64,000 nt of DNA, from contig OZ241343.1 in the NCBI GenBank assembly GCA_965200505.1, positions 3,348,001-3,412,000 of the forward strand. Direction: 5' to 3'. Shown here piece by piece: positions 17,550-25,600 of this stretch. How positions within the stretch are numbered: the stretch's first letter is position 1; the number at the start of each line of letters is the position of its first letter. Source of the stretch: VXNE01 sp965200505 (GTDB lineage Bacteria > Pseudomonadota > Gammaproteobacteria > Pseudomonadales > Azotimanducaceae). Below the pieces are notes generated by a model, which ran no database searches, was not told the origin of the DNA, and saw only the letters and a program-made list of their open reading frames with translations. The position numbers and the translations under genes were made by a program.

Positions 17550-18331
17550 AGCAGCCAGCGGCCCCGGTTCCCGCGGTCGATGAGGAGGCGCGCCACGACG
17601 CCGCCGTCGATCAGCACGAAATGCCCTTCCTCGATCACCTGCTGGAGCTGCGCTCACGGCTCTTGCGGGCACTCTTGGCGGTGGGGGTGCTGTTCTTCCC
17701 CATCTACTACTTCGCCAACGACATCTACGAGTTCGTCGCGGCGCCGCTGATGGCGCACCTGCCCGGCGGCAACATGATCGCCACGGAAGTGGCGTCGCCG
17801 TTCCTGACGCCCTTCAAGTTGGCCGCGTTCGCGTCCTTCTTCGCGGCGATTCCCTACTTGCTGCATCAGGCGTGGGGCTTTGTGGCGCCGGGCCTGTACC
17901 TGCGCGAGAAGCGCTTCGCGCTGCCGCTCTTGGCGTCCAGCATCGTGCTCTTCTATTTAGGCATGGCGTTTGCCTACTACGCGGTTTTTCCGCTGGTGTT
18001 CCAGTTCTTCTCCGGCGTCACGCCGGAGGGGGTGACGATGATGACGGACATCAATCGTTACCTGGATTTCGTGTTGAAGATGTTCTTCGCCTTCGGGCTC
18101 GCCTTCGAGGTGCCCGTGGCGACCTTCCTGCTGGCGCTGTCCGGCTTGGCGACGCCCCAAGGCATGGCCAAGAAGCGCCCCTACGTCATCGTCGGCTGTT
18201 TCATCATCGCCATGCTGCTGACGCCGCCGGACGTCATCTCGCAGCTTCTGCTCGCGCTGCCAACCTGGGTGTTGTTCGAGGTGGGCGTGGTGCTGGCCAA
18301 GTTGGCGCGGCCGCGTGAGCCACAAGAGTAA
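17546..18331 (+). CDS. tatC: TatC, twin-arginine translocase receptor subunit
   Basis: TatC is the six-helix membrane protein that recognises the RR signal. The GTG start (17546) overlaps the tatB stop. The 261-residue protein has 'MPFLDHLLELRSRLLRAL' (the conserved N-terminal signal-binding region) and 'FAAIPYLLHQAWGFVAPGLY'. 'MTDINRYLDFVLKMFFAFGLAFEVP', which carries the functionally important Glu, and the C-terminal helix with 'LTPPDVISQLLLALPTWVLFE' follow. A PhoD-type Tat substrate is encoded at 31985-33664. Confidence 0.96.
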   Translation: MKQPAAPVPAVDEEARHDAAVDQHEMPFLDHLLELRSRLLRALLAVGVLFFPIYYFANDIYEFVAAPLMAHLPGGNMIATEVASPFLTPFKLAAFASFFAAIPYLLHQAWGFVAPGLYLREKRFALPLLASSIVLFYLGMAFAYYAVFPLVFQFFSGVTPEGVTMMTDINRYLDFVLKMFFAFGLAFEVPVATFLLALSGLATPQGMAKKRPYVIVGCFIIAMLLTPPDVISQLLLALPTWVLFEVGVVLAKLARPREPQE

Positions 18332-20093
18332 GCGGGCCGTGAGGGTGAAAGAGCCGGCGCGAGGGCGCGGCTGGGCTGCGCTGGCCGGTGCGTTTGGCCT
18401 CGCGTTGGTGGCGGCCTGCGGCGGCGGTGTGGACGTTCCATCGGCAGCGCCGGAGCGCCCGGTGCCCACAACGCCTTGGCGGCCCCTCGCGCTGCCGCAA
18501 ACGCTCCCGCAAACGCTCCGCCTCGTGGACTCCGTGCCGGCGCCCGGCGCCACCATCGCGCCAGGTGCGACGGAACTCGCCATTGCGCACTTGGCGCCGG
18601 CCGGCCTCGCCTTCTCGCCGGTGGATGCTTGCCAGCCCGCCGGGCTTACGTTGCGGCGCACCGTCACGGGTTTGAGCGACACGGCGGCACAGGCGCTCGT
18701 CGAGCACCACCTCCAGTGCCAGTTGGCGCCCCAATCCGCCCACCGCATTGGCATCGAGGGCGAGGGCGGTGCTGAACGGTTTCGCGTCGAGCTGCCGTTC
18801 GCCACCGGCGCCGACCCGGGGCCGCCGCGGCTCGTCAAGCAGGACAGGCGCACACTGCCGCGGGCCGCGGTGAACGACTTGTTCGACAGCTATGTGGCGG
18901 CCGCCATCGGCCAATGGCTAGAAGCGCTCGGCGAAACGGCCACTGATGCCGTCGAAGACGCCATTGACGACCTTGCCGAGCGCGCCTGGGGCGAACTCGT
19001 CAACCCAAACGCCACCTACGATGTGCTTGCGCAGCGTGTTTCGTATTCGTCGCGCAATCCACGTGGCGAGCCGGATGCGCTGCTCACCGGCCTCATCGCC
19101 ATGCCGGAGGTGGGCATGGGCGGGTTCACGCCCAAGAGCCGCATGATCGTGCTGAGCCATGCCACCGGCTCCACCCCGGGTAGCTTGGCGAACTCGGATT
19201 CGTGGTTCTTGCTTGCCGCCATCTTGGCCGGGCGCGGCCATTTGGTGATCGCGCCGGACAACTGGGGGCGCGGCGGGCAACGCAGCGGCCCGGAGACCTA
19301 CCTGATGGGCGGTCGCGTCGCCAACAACACTGTGGACCTGCTGCGCGCCGTGCTGGCCAGCGACGATTACCGGCAGTTTCTGCCTGCGGACGGGCCGCCG
19401 CCCCTCGCCCTCATCGGTTACTCCCAAGGCGGCCACAGCGCGATGGCTGTCTGGCTTGCGTTGCAGGCCGTGGATGTCGGCGTGACGGTGCGGGAGCTCT
19501 ACAGTGGCGGCGCCCCGCACAACCTATATCGAACGGTGATCGGCGCACTCGAAGCCTTGGCCGACCGCTGCGACGGCAACCGTTGGTGTCGCGACGTCGG
19601 CGAAGACACCATTCGCAGCTACCTCGTCGGCCGGGTGTTGCCCGGTTTCCTGGCCCACGCGAACGTCGGCTTGACTGAGGATGAGGTCATAGTGGACCGC
19701 GCCATCGCCCCAGACTTCCTGCGTGGCATGCTCGAAACGGACAGCCGTTTCGACGCCGCCAAGGCCCTCCTGCAGCTCAACTCCTTCACCAATCTCGTCG
19801 ATCTCGCCGGGGCATTGCCGGGCAGCGACACCCGCATCCACCTCTATCATTCGCAGTTCGACCGGCTTGTGCCCGAGCGCAACACCCGCGAACTGGCGTC
19901 ATTGCTTGAGGGTGGGTTCAATGTCACCTACCACGATGAAGAATGTGGCTCGACTGAGTATCGGCTCTTTGCGCGGCTGGTGGAGGATGTCGTCGGCGCG
20001 GTGCATGCCGTGTGCGGGTTGGAGATGCTCGATGAGGCGCTCAAGGGCTTGGAACGTCTTGAGGCGGGCGCGGCAGGGCGACGGCGGCCGTGA
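18315..20093 (+). CDS. Secreted lipoprotein alpha/beta hydrolase (secretory-lipase-like)
   Basis: A 592-residue protein with a lipoprotein signal (lipobox 'LVAAC', Cys at about residue 35). The GTG start overlaps tatC by 17 bases; an in-frame GTG at 18339 would avoid most of the overlap. The C-terminal two thirds is an alpha/beta hydrolase with the nucleophile elbow 'GYSQGGHSAMAVW'. An oxyanion-side segment 'SHATGSTPG' and a late 'YHSQFDRLVP' that supplies the acid residue are also visible. The overall layout resembles secretory lipases, and the substrate is unknown. Possibly co-transcribed with tatC. Confidence 0.75.
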   Translation: MSHKSKRAVRVKEPARGRGWAALAGAFGLALVAACGGGVDVPSAAPERPVPTTPWRPLALPQTLPQTLRLVDSVPAPGATIAPGATELAIAHLAPAGLAFSPVDACQPAGLTLRRTVTGLSDTAAQALVEHHLQCQLAPQSAHRIGIEGEGGAERFRVELPFATGADPGPPRLVKQDRRTLPRAAVNDLFDSYVAAAIGQWLEALGETATDAVEDAIDDLAERAWGELVNPNATYDVLAQRVSYSSRNPRGEPDALLTGLIAMPEVGMGGFTPKSRMIVLSHATGSTPGSLANSDSWFLLAAILAGRGHLVIAPDNWGRGGQRSGPETYLMGGRVANNTVDLLRAVLASDDYRQFLPADGPPPLALIGYSQGGHSAMAVWLALQAVDVGVTVRELYSGGAPHNLYRTVIGALEALADRCDGNRWCRDVGEDTIRSYLVGRVLPGFLAHANVGLTEDEVIVDRAIAPDFLRGMLETDSRFDAAKALLQLNSFTNLVDLAGALPGSDTRIHLYHSQFDRLVPERNTRELASLLEGGFNVTYHDEECGSTEYRLFARLVEDVVGAVHAVCGLEMLDEALKGLERLEAGAAGRRRP

Positions 20094-20314
20094 GTGAGTA
20101 CAGCGGCATCCACGGAGCCTTCCATTGGGAGATCGTCGGCCGCACGCTCAAAGTGTTCAGCACCCAGCGGCGCATCGGCCTGCTCAAGGTGTTCGAACAC
20201 GTCAACGCCGTGAACTCCGAGCAGGCGCAATGGTCGGCGCAAGCCAAGATAGACCTGAATCTTAACGCTTTGCGTGAACTAGAAGCCCGGAAAGCCGGCG
20301 AACTGGACGGCTAA
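20090..20314 (+). CDS. Hypothetical 74-residue protein
   Basis: The GTG start (20090) overlaps the upstream stop. The sequence looks protein-like ('LKVFEHVNAVNSEQAQWSAQ' followed by an Asn/Leu-rich helix) but I recognise no family. There is no signal peptide or membrane helix. Coding status is plausible but not proven. Confidence 0.4.
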   Translation: MSEYSGIHGAFHWEIVGRTLKVFSTQRRIGLLKVFEHVNAVNSEQAQWSAQAKIDLNLNALRELEARKAGELDG

Positions 20315-20379
20315 CCGCCTCACTCGAGGTGCTTGAGCTGGCTCGAACATGATGGGGCTCAGCGCCTTCATGTTTGCCC

Positions 20380-21093
20380 CTAAATCAATCCCTTGGCCTT
20401 CGCTGGCGACCAAAAGGTTGTCCAATCAGCTTCCATCGTCAGTTCGCTGCGCCACTGGTTCCATCCCCGTTTGGACGCGGCGGGCACATGGCTGGTCAAC
20501 TCGTCAAGCATCGCCTTGAGGCTGTCCATTTGAACCTCGTCCCATAGCCATTCCGCGACGGTGGGTGCATACAGGCACTTCAGATAGCCGGTTCGATACG
20601 CGCCACTAACGAAGTCCCACGCCAAGTCCGCAATGGCCCGATCATGGTGAGCGCACCAAACTGGAACATCACGCCGCGAGGCTGGATGCGGCAATGCCGC
20701 CAAGCTCTCCCGTGCGTCGTATAGGCGCTTGTCGCCAAGCATCTGCACGGTGGAGAAGCGGTCTCGGTCTGCTGACATCGTCGCACAGTTGACCCACGGT
20801 CGGGCCGGATCGTATGGCACCCGCCAACCGGAACGATGCCAGTCACCGCCAGAAGGCCACTCAGGGTCAATGAGATTGAGCGCGGCCCAGCCCGTCACAT
20901 AGTCTTGCTTGCTGCTCGTACGAATAATCCTAGGTATATTGACGTTTCCCGTCTTGGCGCAAACGTATGGCATGTCGTGCGGCGGAACGTCATGGCTCGG
21001 CCTAGGCTTAAGGACATCAAAGTCCGCATATTCCGAAGTGCGCCACTGCGCATTGCGGTCATATGGGTCCAACACTTCAGCGCTTCTCTTCAT
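20380..21093 (-). CDS. Conserved-looking protein of unknown function (237 residues)
   Basis: The start at 21093 gives 'MKRSAEVLDPYDRNAQWRTS'; the longer reading to 21339 is low-complexity and unlikely. The protein is rich in Trp, Pro and Asp, with well-ordered blocks 'HDMPYVCAKTGNVNIPRIIR', 'VTGWAALNLIDPEWPSGGDW', 'LGDKRLYDARESLAAL' and 'VPVWCAHHDRAIADLAW'. It has no signal peptide or membrane segment. Codon use and G+C are lower than in the flanking genes, suggesting transfer. I do not recognise the family. It lies alone between a lipase-like gene and the dehydrogenase cluster, transcribed on the same strand as the latter but 131 bases downstream of it. Confidence 0.7.
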   Translation of the reverse strand: MKRSAEVLDPYDRNAQWRTSEYADFDVLKPRPSHDVPPHDMPYVCAKTGNVNIPRIIRTSSKQDYVTGWAALNLIDPEWPSGGDWHRSGWRVPYDPARPWVNCATMSADRDRFSTVQMLGDKRLYDARESLAALPHPASRRDVPVWCAHHDRAIADLAWDFVSGAYRTGYLKCLYAPTVAEWLWDEVQMDSLKAMLDELTSHVPAASKRGWNQWRSELTMEADWTTFWSPAKAKGLI

Positions 21094-21224
21094 TGTAGCT
21101 CGACCGTTGGTTCCGTCCGTGTATCTACATATAGTTACGTTTCGTAGCCCAACGGCCCGGCATTGGCCGCCATCGCCAAGAGTGGCGCGATGGATGCGAT
21201 GGTGTGTTTCATTGTTCAGTCGCC

Positions 21225-22448
21225 TCAGGCCAGCAAGCGATGGGGCGCTTCGAGATAGTCTCGCACACAGGCGAGGAACTTGGCGGCCGGTGCGCCGTCG
21301 AGTACGCGGTGATCCCAGGTGAGCGAGAGGCGCAGGCATTGGCGTTTCACCGGCAGGTCGTCGTTCCAGCCAATGCCTTCGTAGATGCGGCCAATGCCCA
21401 GAATGCCGGTTTGCGGCGCGTTCAGGATGGGGGTGAAGCCATCCACGCCGTACATGCCGAGGGACGTCACGGTGAAGGTGCCGCCCTGCACGTCGGTGAG
21501 TGTCAGGGTGCCGGCGCGGGCCTTTTCCGCGAGCTCGGCGGATGCCTTCGCCAAGGCTTTGAGCGTCTGCTGCGCGGCATTGTGGATGACGGGCACCACC
21601 AACCCGTCTTCAAGGGCCACCGCCATGCCCATGTGTACCGCCTCGGCGGGCATGATGGCATCGCCGATGAGGGCGGCGTTCATGCGTGGATGCTGCGTGA
21701 GGGCTTTGGCGGCGGCGAGCATCACCAAATCCGTGTAGCCGGGCCGCACCCCTTCGGCCTGCCATGCCGCGGCCAGCGCCGTGCGCAACTTCACGGCTTC
21801 GTCCATGCCGGCTTCCATGTCGATGGTGAGCTGGGCCGTGGTGGCGAGGCTTGCGTGCATCCGTTGCGCGATGGTCTTGCGCAGGCCCTTGAGGGGTTCG
21901 CCTTGGATGGCCTCGACGGGTTCAGGGGCAGCGGGTTCTGGGGCGGCGACCGGCGGTGCCGCCGCTGCTGCCTCGACGTCTTGGCGGGTGATGCGTCCGC
22001 GTGGGCCGGTGCCCGTCACACCCTCCAACGCCACCCCGAGCTCCTGCGCCAACTTGCGGGCGGCCGGCGAGGCCGGGTGCCGCCCGTCGCCGGCCTTCGC
22101 CGCGGGGACGGAAGGGGGGGCGCCGGCGGGGGTTGCGGCGGCATCGCCGGCGGCGTCGTTCGCAGCTGCTGGTTGGGGCTTCCCCTTCGGCAGTTTCGCG
22201 GGAATCTTCTCGCCGGGCGCGAAGATGAAACCGATCACGGCACCCGGCGCCAACGTGTCGCCGGCAGCCGCCAGATGTTTCACCGTGCCTTCGGTTTCGG
22301 CGTCAACGTCCAGATTCACCTTCTCCGTCTCGAGGCGATAGAGGAGCTCGCCGCTGGCGACTTTGCCGCCATCCTTGACGTACCACTCCTCCACTGTGCC
22401 CTCGGTCATGGTCATGCCGACCTTGACGAGGTAGATCTCAGACGGCAT
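21225..22448 (-). CDS. Dihydrolipoamide acyltransferase (E2) of an acetoin/2-oxoacid dehydrogenase complex
   Basis: E2 core enzyme transferring an acyl group from the E1-bound intermediate to CoA. The start 'MPSEIYLVKVGMTMTEG' (22448) fits the lipoyl domain; the lipoylated Lys is in 'LETEKVNLDV' (about residue 43). After a Pro/Ala linker comes a peripheral-subunit-binding domain ('ASPAARKLAQELGV', 'GRITRQDVE') and a catalytic domain ending in 'SLTWDHRVLDGAPAAKFL' with the active-site His. It has 407 residues and one lipoyl domain. It overlaps the AcoX-like gene by 11 bases. Confidence 0.92.
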   Translation of the reverse strand: MPSEIYLVKVGMTMTEGTVEEWYVKDGGKVASGELLYRLETEKVNLDVDAETEGTVKHLAAAGDTLAPGAVIGFIFAPGEKIPAKLPKGKPQPAAANDAAGDAAATPAGAPPSVPAAKAGDGRHPASPAARKLAQELGVALEGVTGTGPRGRITRQDVEAAAAAPPVAAPEPAAPEPVEAIQGEPLKGLRKTIAQRMHASLATTAQLTIDMEAGMDEAVKLRTALAAAWQAEGVRPGYTDLVMLAAAKALTQHPRMNAALIGDAIMPAEAVHMGMAVALEDGLVVPVIHNAAQQTLKALAKASAELAEKARAGTLTLTDVQGGTFTVTSLGMYGVDGFTPILNAPQTGILGIGRIYEGIGWNDDLPVKRQCLRLSLTWDHRVLDGAPAAKFLACVRDYLEAPHRLLA

Positions 22449-23511
22449 CGGCCACCTCCACCAACCGGCTCGGCACGTTGAGGGTGGCCAGCGCCCGCTC
22501 CACGTCGATGACACGCGGGCCATCGCGCCGCACCGTCATGGTGGCGCGGCTGCCGGGGCCCAATGACCACTCCCGCTCGCCGTCCAACGCCAACGTGCCT
22601 GGCCCCGCCACGGTGATCCGTTCTTCCATGCGCACATGCCGCGCCGCAGCGACATCCACGTCCTCAACCTTGCCCGGCGCGGTGACGGCGCGAATCCGCC
22701 AACGTGCGGGGTGGCCCGGTGCGGGGAATTGGATGGCGAGGCCGAAGTCGTCGGCGTCCGTCAACGCCCATAGGCGGCCGCCGATGCTGGCCATGCCCAC
22801 GCCGGCCGGGCTCGCCCGGGTCAGCAACGCCGAACTCAAGCGGCTCGCGTCGAGCAGGGCGCGGGCGCCGGCAAAGCGGTCAGTGGTGGCGGCCACGTCG
22901 ATCAAGGCGACGTCCCATGCGCCATCGACCTGAACGTGAATCATCTTCGAGCGCCGTGCCACCGCCGCCAGCGGCGCGGCCCCGGACGCGGTCAGCGCCG
23001 CGGCCATGCCGCCCACCGTCGCGTCCACCGCTTCCGGAAAGACGTTGTTGGTGCCGGTGGCGACGGCGATGAGCGGCGCGTTGGGCCAACCCTTGGCGAA
23101 TGCCCGTTGGGTGCCATCGCCGCCCAGCACGATGGCGACGCCGCAACCCGCCGCCCGCATCACCGCGGCGGCTTGGGTGGTGTCCGCGGCGCGGCCGGTG
23201 GCGTCCACGGGCAGTCGCTCGCCGGCGATGCCCACGCTTTCGATGGCGCCCCGCGCGATGCCGTGCGCATCGTCGAAATAAACGATGGGGCAGGGCGCCG
23301 TGCGCTTGGCGCCGATGAGGCAGCGGCCGACGATGGCGCGCTTTTCTTGGGTATCGAAGACCGAGGCGCGTGCCGCGACGCGGCGAATGTCCTTGCCGGA
23401 GGCGGGATTGGCGAGGATGCCGATGGGCCGCGCCAACGGTGTCGGCGGCGCCTGCAGCCCGGCGCCGGCCTTGCGTCGGGCCTTGCCCCGCGCTCCGCCC
23501 GCCGCCGTCAT
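22438..23511 (-). CDS. AcoX-like ATP-NAD kinase family protein
   Basis: AcoX proteins are NAD-kinase-fold proteins encoded in acetoin catabolism operons; their reaction is not settled. The 357-residue protein has 'IGILANPASGKDIRRVAARA' at the start and the hallmark 'VLGGDGTQRAF'. 'ATGTNNVFPEAVDATVGGMA' matches the AcoX/NAD-kinase substrate loop. Its start overlaps the E1 beta stop (ATGA) and its end overlaps E2, so it belongs to the same operon. Confidence 0.85.
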   Translation of the reverse strand: MTAAGGARGKARRKAGAGLQAPPTPLARPIGILANPASGKDIRRVAARASVFDTQEKRAIVGRCLIGAKRTAPCPIVYFDDAHGIARGAIESVGIAGERLPVDATGRAADTTQAAAVMRAAGCGVAIVLGGDGTQRAFAKGWPNAPLIAVATGTNNVFPEAVDATVGGMAAALTASGAAPLAAVARRSKMIHVQVDGAWDVALIDVAATTDRFAGARALLDASRLSSALLTRASPAGVGMASIGGRLWALTDADDFGLAIQFPAPGHPARWRIRAVTAPGKVEDVDVAAARHVRMEERITVAGPGTLALDGEREWSLGPGSRATMTVRRDGPRVIDVERALATLNVPSRLVEVADAV

Positions 23512-24503
23512 ACGCCGAGCAGGCTGCGGGCTTCGCCGACGATCTTGGCGGCGTTCGGCACATAGCTCTGTTCGAGCCGCGGGCTGAACGGCACCGGCGA
23601 GAAGGGCGCGCCCACCCGGCCCACCGGCGCGTCCAAATAATCGAACGCGAGCTCTTGGATTTGCGCCGCAATCTCGCCGCCCATGCCACCGAAGCGCACC
23701 GCCTCATGTACCACCATCGCCCGCTGCGTCTTCTTCACGGACTCGATCACCGTGTCTGTGTCCAGCGGCTGCAGCGAACGCAAATCGACCACCTCGGTGT
23801 CCACACCCAGCCCGGCCAGTTCCTCGGCGGCCTGCTGCGCCTCGTGGACCATGCGGCTGTAGGTGACGATGGTGAAGTTGCTGCCCTCGCGCACGATGTT
23901 GGCTTGGCCGATGGGCACTTCGTAGCCCGCTTCGGGCACCGCGCCCTTGAGCCGGAGCGACATCTTGTTCAGCGCCACGATCACCGGGTTGTCATCCCGT
24001 GCCGCGGCGATGATCAAACCCTTGGCGTCGTAGGGCGTGGCCGGCATCACCACCTTCAACCCAGGCAGATGGCAGAGCCACGCTTCAAGGCTCTGCGAGT
24101 GCTGCGCCGCCATGTTCATGCCGGCGCCAGACATGGTGAGCACGGTGACGGGCAGTTTCGCCGCGCCGCCGAACATGTAGCGCATCTTCGCCAACTGATT
24201 GGTGATCTCGTCCATGCACTCGCCCATGAAGTCCATGAACATGATGTCGATGATGGGGCGCAAGCCGGTGGCGGCGGCGCCGACGCCCAAGCCCATGATG
24301 CCCTCTTCGCTGATGGGCGTGTCGATCACCCGCTCCGCGCCGAACTCCTTCAGCAACCCGGCGTAGTAGCCGAACACGCTGCCGGCGCCGGCCACGTCTT
24401 CGCCGGCCACAAAGGCGTTCGGCTGCTCGGTGAGCACCGAGCGCACGGCTTCGTTGATGGCGCGCACATAAGTGAGTTCGCGCACCGCCTCGGCTTTGGC
24501 CAT
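23508..24503 (-). CDS. Dehydrogenase E1 component, beta subunit (acetoin dehydrogenase-like)
   Basis: The beta half of the thiamine-diphosphate-dependent E1. The start at 24503 ('MAKAEAVRELTYVRAINEAV') gives 331 residues. 'VFGYYAGLLKEFGAERVIDT' followed by 'PISEEGIMGLGVGAAATGLR' is the classical beta-subunit region with the ThDP-activating Glu. The C-terminal transketolase domain includes 'VEVVDLRSLQPLD'-type sequence ('TEVVDLRSLQPLDTDTVIES'). It lies 14 bases after the E1 alpha stop. Confidence 0.92.
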   Translation of the reverse strand: MAKAEAVRELTYVRAINEAVRSVLTEQPNAFVAGEDVAGAGSVFGYYAGLLKEFGAERVIDTPISEEGIMGLGVGAAATGLRPIIDIMFMDFMGECMDEITNQLAKMRYMFGGAAKLPVTVLTMSGAGMNMAAQHSQSLEAWLCHLPGLKVVMPATPYDAKGLIIAAARDDNPVIVALNKMSLRLKGAVPEAGYEVPIGQANIVREGSNFTIVTYSRMVHEAQQAAEELAGLGVDTEVVDLRSLQPLDTDTVIESVKKTQRAMVVHEAVRFGGMGGEIAAQIQELAFDYLDAPVGRVGAPFSPVPFSPRLEQSYVPNAAKIVGEARSLLGV

Positions 24504-24517
24504 CTCGCCAGCTCCCG

Positions 24518-25489
24518 TCAAGCGTAAACGTCGTCGAGCAGCACGGCCGGGTCCGGAAACGGGCTTGCCTCGGCGAACTCGATGCCGGCCCGCACCTGCT
24601 CGGCCACCGCCTCGCGCACGGCGAGCGCCGCGGCCGGGTCGAGCACGCCGAGCTCGGCCAAGCGCTGCTCGAACAGGACGATGGGGTCTCGTTTCTGCCA
24701 CTCGGCGAGCTCCTCGTCGGTGCGGTAAGTGAGGCCCATGCCGCGTACGCCCACATGGTCGAAGAAGCGGTACGTCTTGCACTCCAACAGGGTGGGGCCG
24801 GCGCCATCGCGGGCCCGCGCCAACGCCTCGCCGGCCGCCTCATACACCGCCACCGCGTCCATGCCATCCACCACCGCGCCGGGCATGCCGTAGCCGGGCG
24901 CACGATCCGCCACGTCGACCACCGCTTGGTGGTGCGCCTGCGGGGTGTACTCGCCGTAGCCGTTGTTCTCGCAGACGAACACGATGGGCAGCTTGTAGAG
25001 CGCCGCCATGTTGGCGGCCTCGTGGAACGAGCCTTCGTTGCTGGCGCCATCGCCGAAGAAGGTGACGGCGACGTGGGGCGTTTGGCGGAAGCGACACGAG
25101 AATGCCGCCCCGACGGCGATGGGCGGCCCGGCGCCGACGATGCCGTTGGCGCCGAGCATGCCAAGCTCCATGTTGGAGATGTGCATGCTGCCGCCCTTGC
25201 CCTTGCAGTAGCCGTCCACGCGGCCGAACAACTCCGCGAACATGGGGCCGAACTCGCCGCCCTTGGCGATCAGGTGGCCGTGGCCGCGATGTGTGCTGGT
25301 GATCCAGTCCTCGTTGGTGAGATGCACCATCACCCCGGCGGCCACCGCCTCTTGGCCGACGTAGAGGTGCAGGGCGCCGGGGATCTTGCCGTCCTCCATC
25401 AGCTTGCCGGCTTCGGTTTCGAAGACGCGGATGCGCGTCATGCGCTGGTGGATGTCCACCAACGTGGCGTCGTCTGGCTGCGCCGTCAT
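24518..25489 (-). CDS. Dehydrogenase E1 component, alpha subunit (acetoin dehydrogenase-like)
   Basis: The alpha half of E1, which binds ThDP-Mg through the GDG...NN motif. This is visible as 'FFGDGASNEGSFHEAANMAA' and 'VFVCENNGYGEYTPQ'. The 323-residue protein starts 'MTAQPDDATLVDIHQRMTRI'. It is the first gene of an E1 alpha, E1 beta, AcoX, E2 operon on the minus strand. AcoX points to acetoin or a related acyloin as substrate rather than pyruvate. Confidence 0.92.
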   Translation of the reverse strand: MTAQPDDATLVDIHQRMTRIRVFETEAGKLMEDGKIPGALHLYVGQEAVAAGVMVHLTNEDWITSTHRGHGHLIAKGGEFGPMFAELFGRVDGYCKGKGGSMHISNMELGMLGANGIVGAGPPIAVGAAFSCRFRQTPHVAVTFFGDGASNEGSFHEAANMAALYKLPIVFVCENNGYGEYTPQAHHQAVVDVADRAPGYGMPGAVVDGMDAVAVYEAAGEALARARDGAGPTLLECKTYRFFDHVGVRGMGLTYRTDEELAEWQKRDPIVLFEQRLAELGVLDPAAALAVREAVAEQVRAGIEFAEASPFPDPAVLLDDVYA

Positions 25490-25600
25490 CTCTTCCCCCC
25501 AAGCCCGGTCGGCTTCCCCAAGCAGAGCGGCGCCGCCTAACCTACCCGAAAGCGCCGTGATTGCAACGCCGTGGATTGGCGAGGCGGCACGGGATGGGCG

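Noticed and set aside
21204..22481. Long plus-strand open frame (425 codons) opposite the E2 gene
   Set aside because: The minus strand encodes a full lipoyl/acyltransferase protein; the plus frame is Gly/Arg/His-rich antisense sequence common in GC-rich DNA.
23370..24527. A 385-codon plus-strand frame opposite E1 beta
   Set aside because: His/Arg-rich antisense shadow of a clearly conserved gene.
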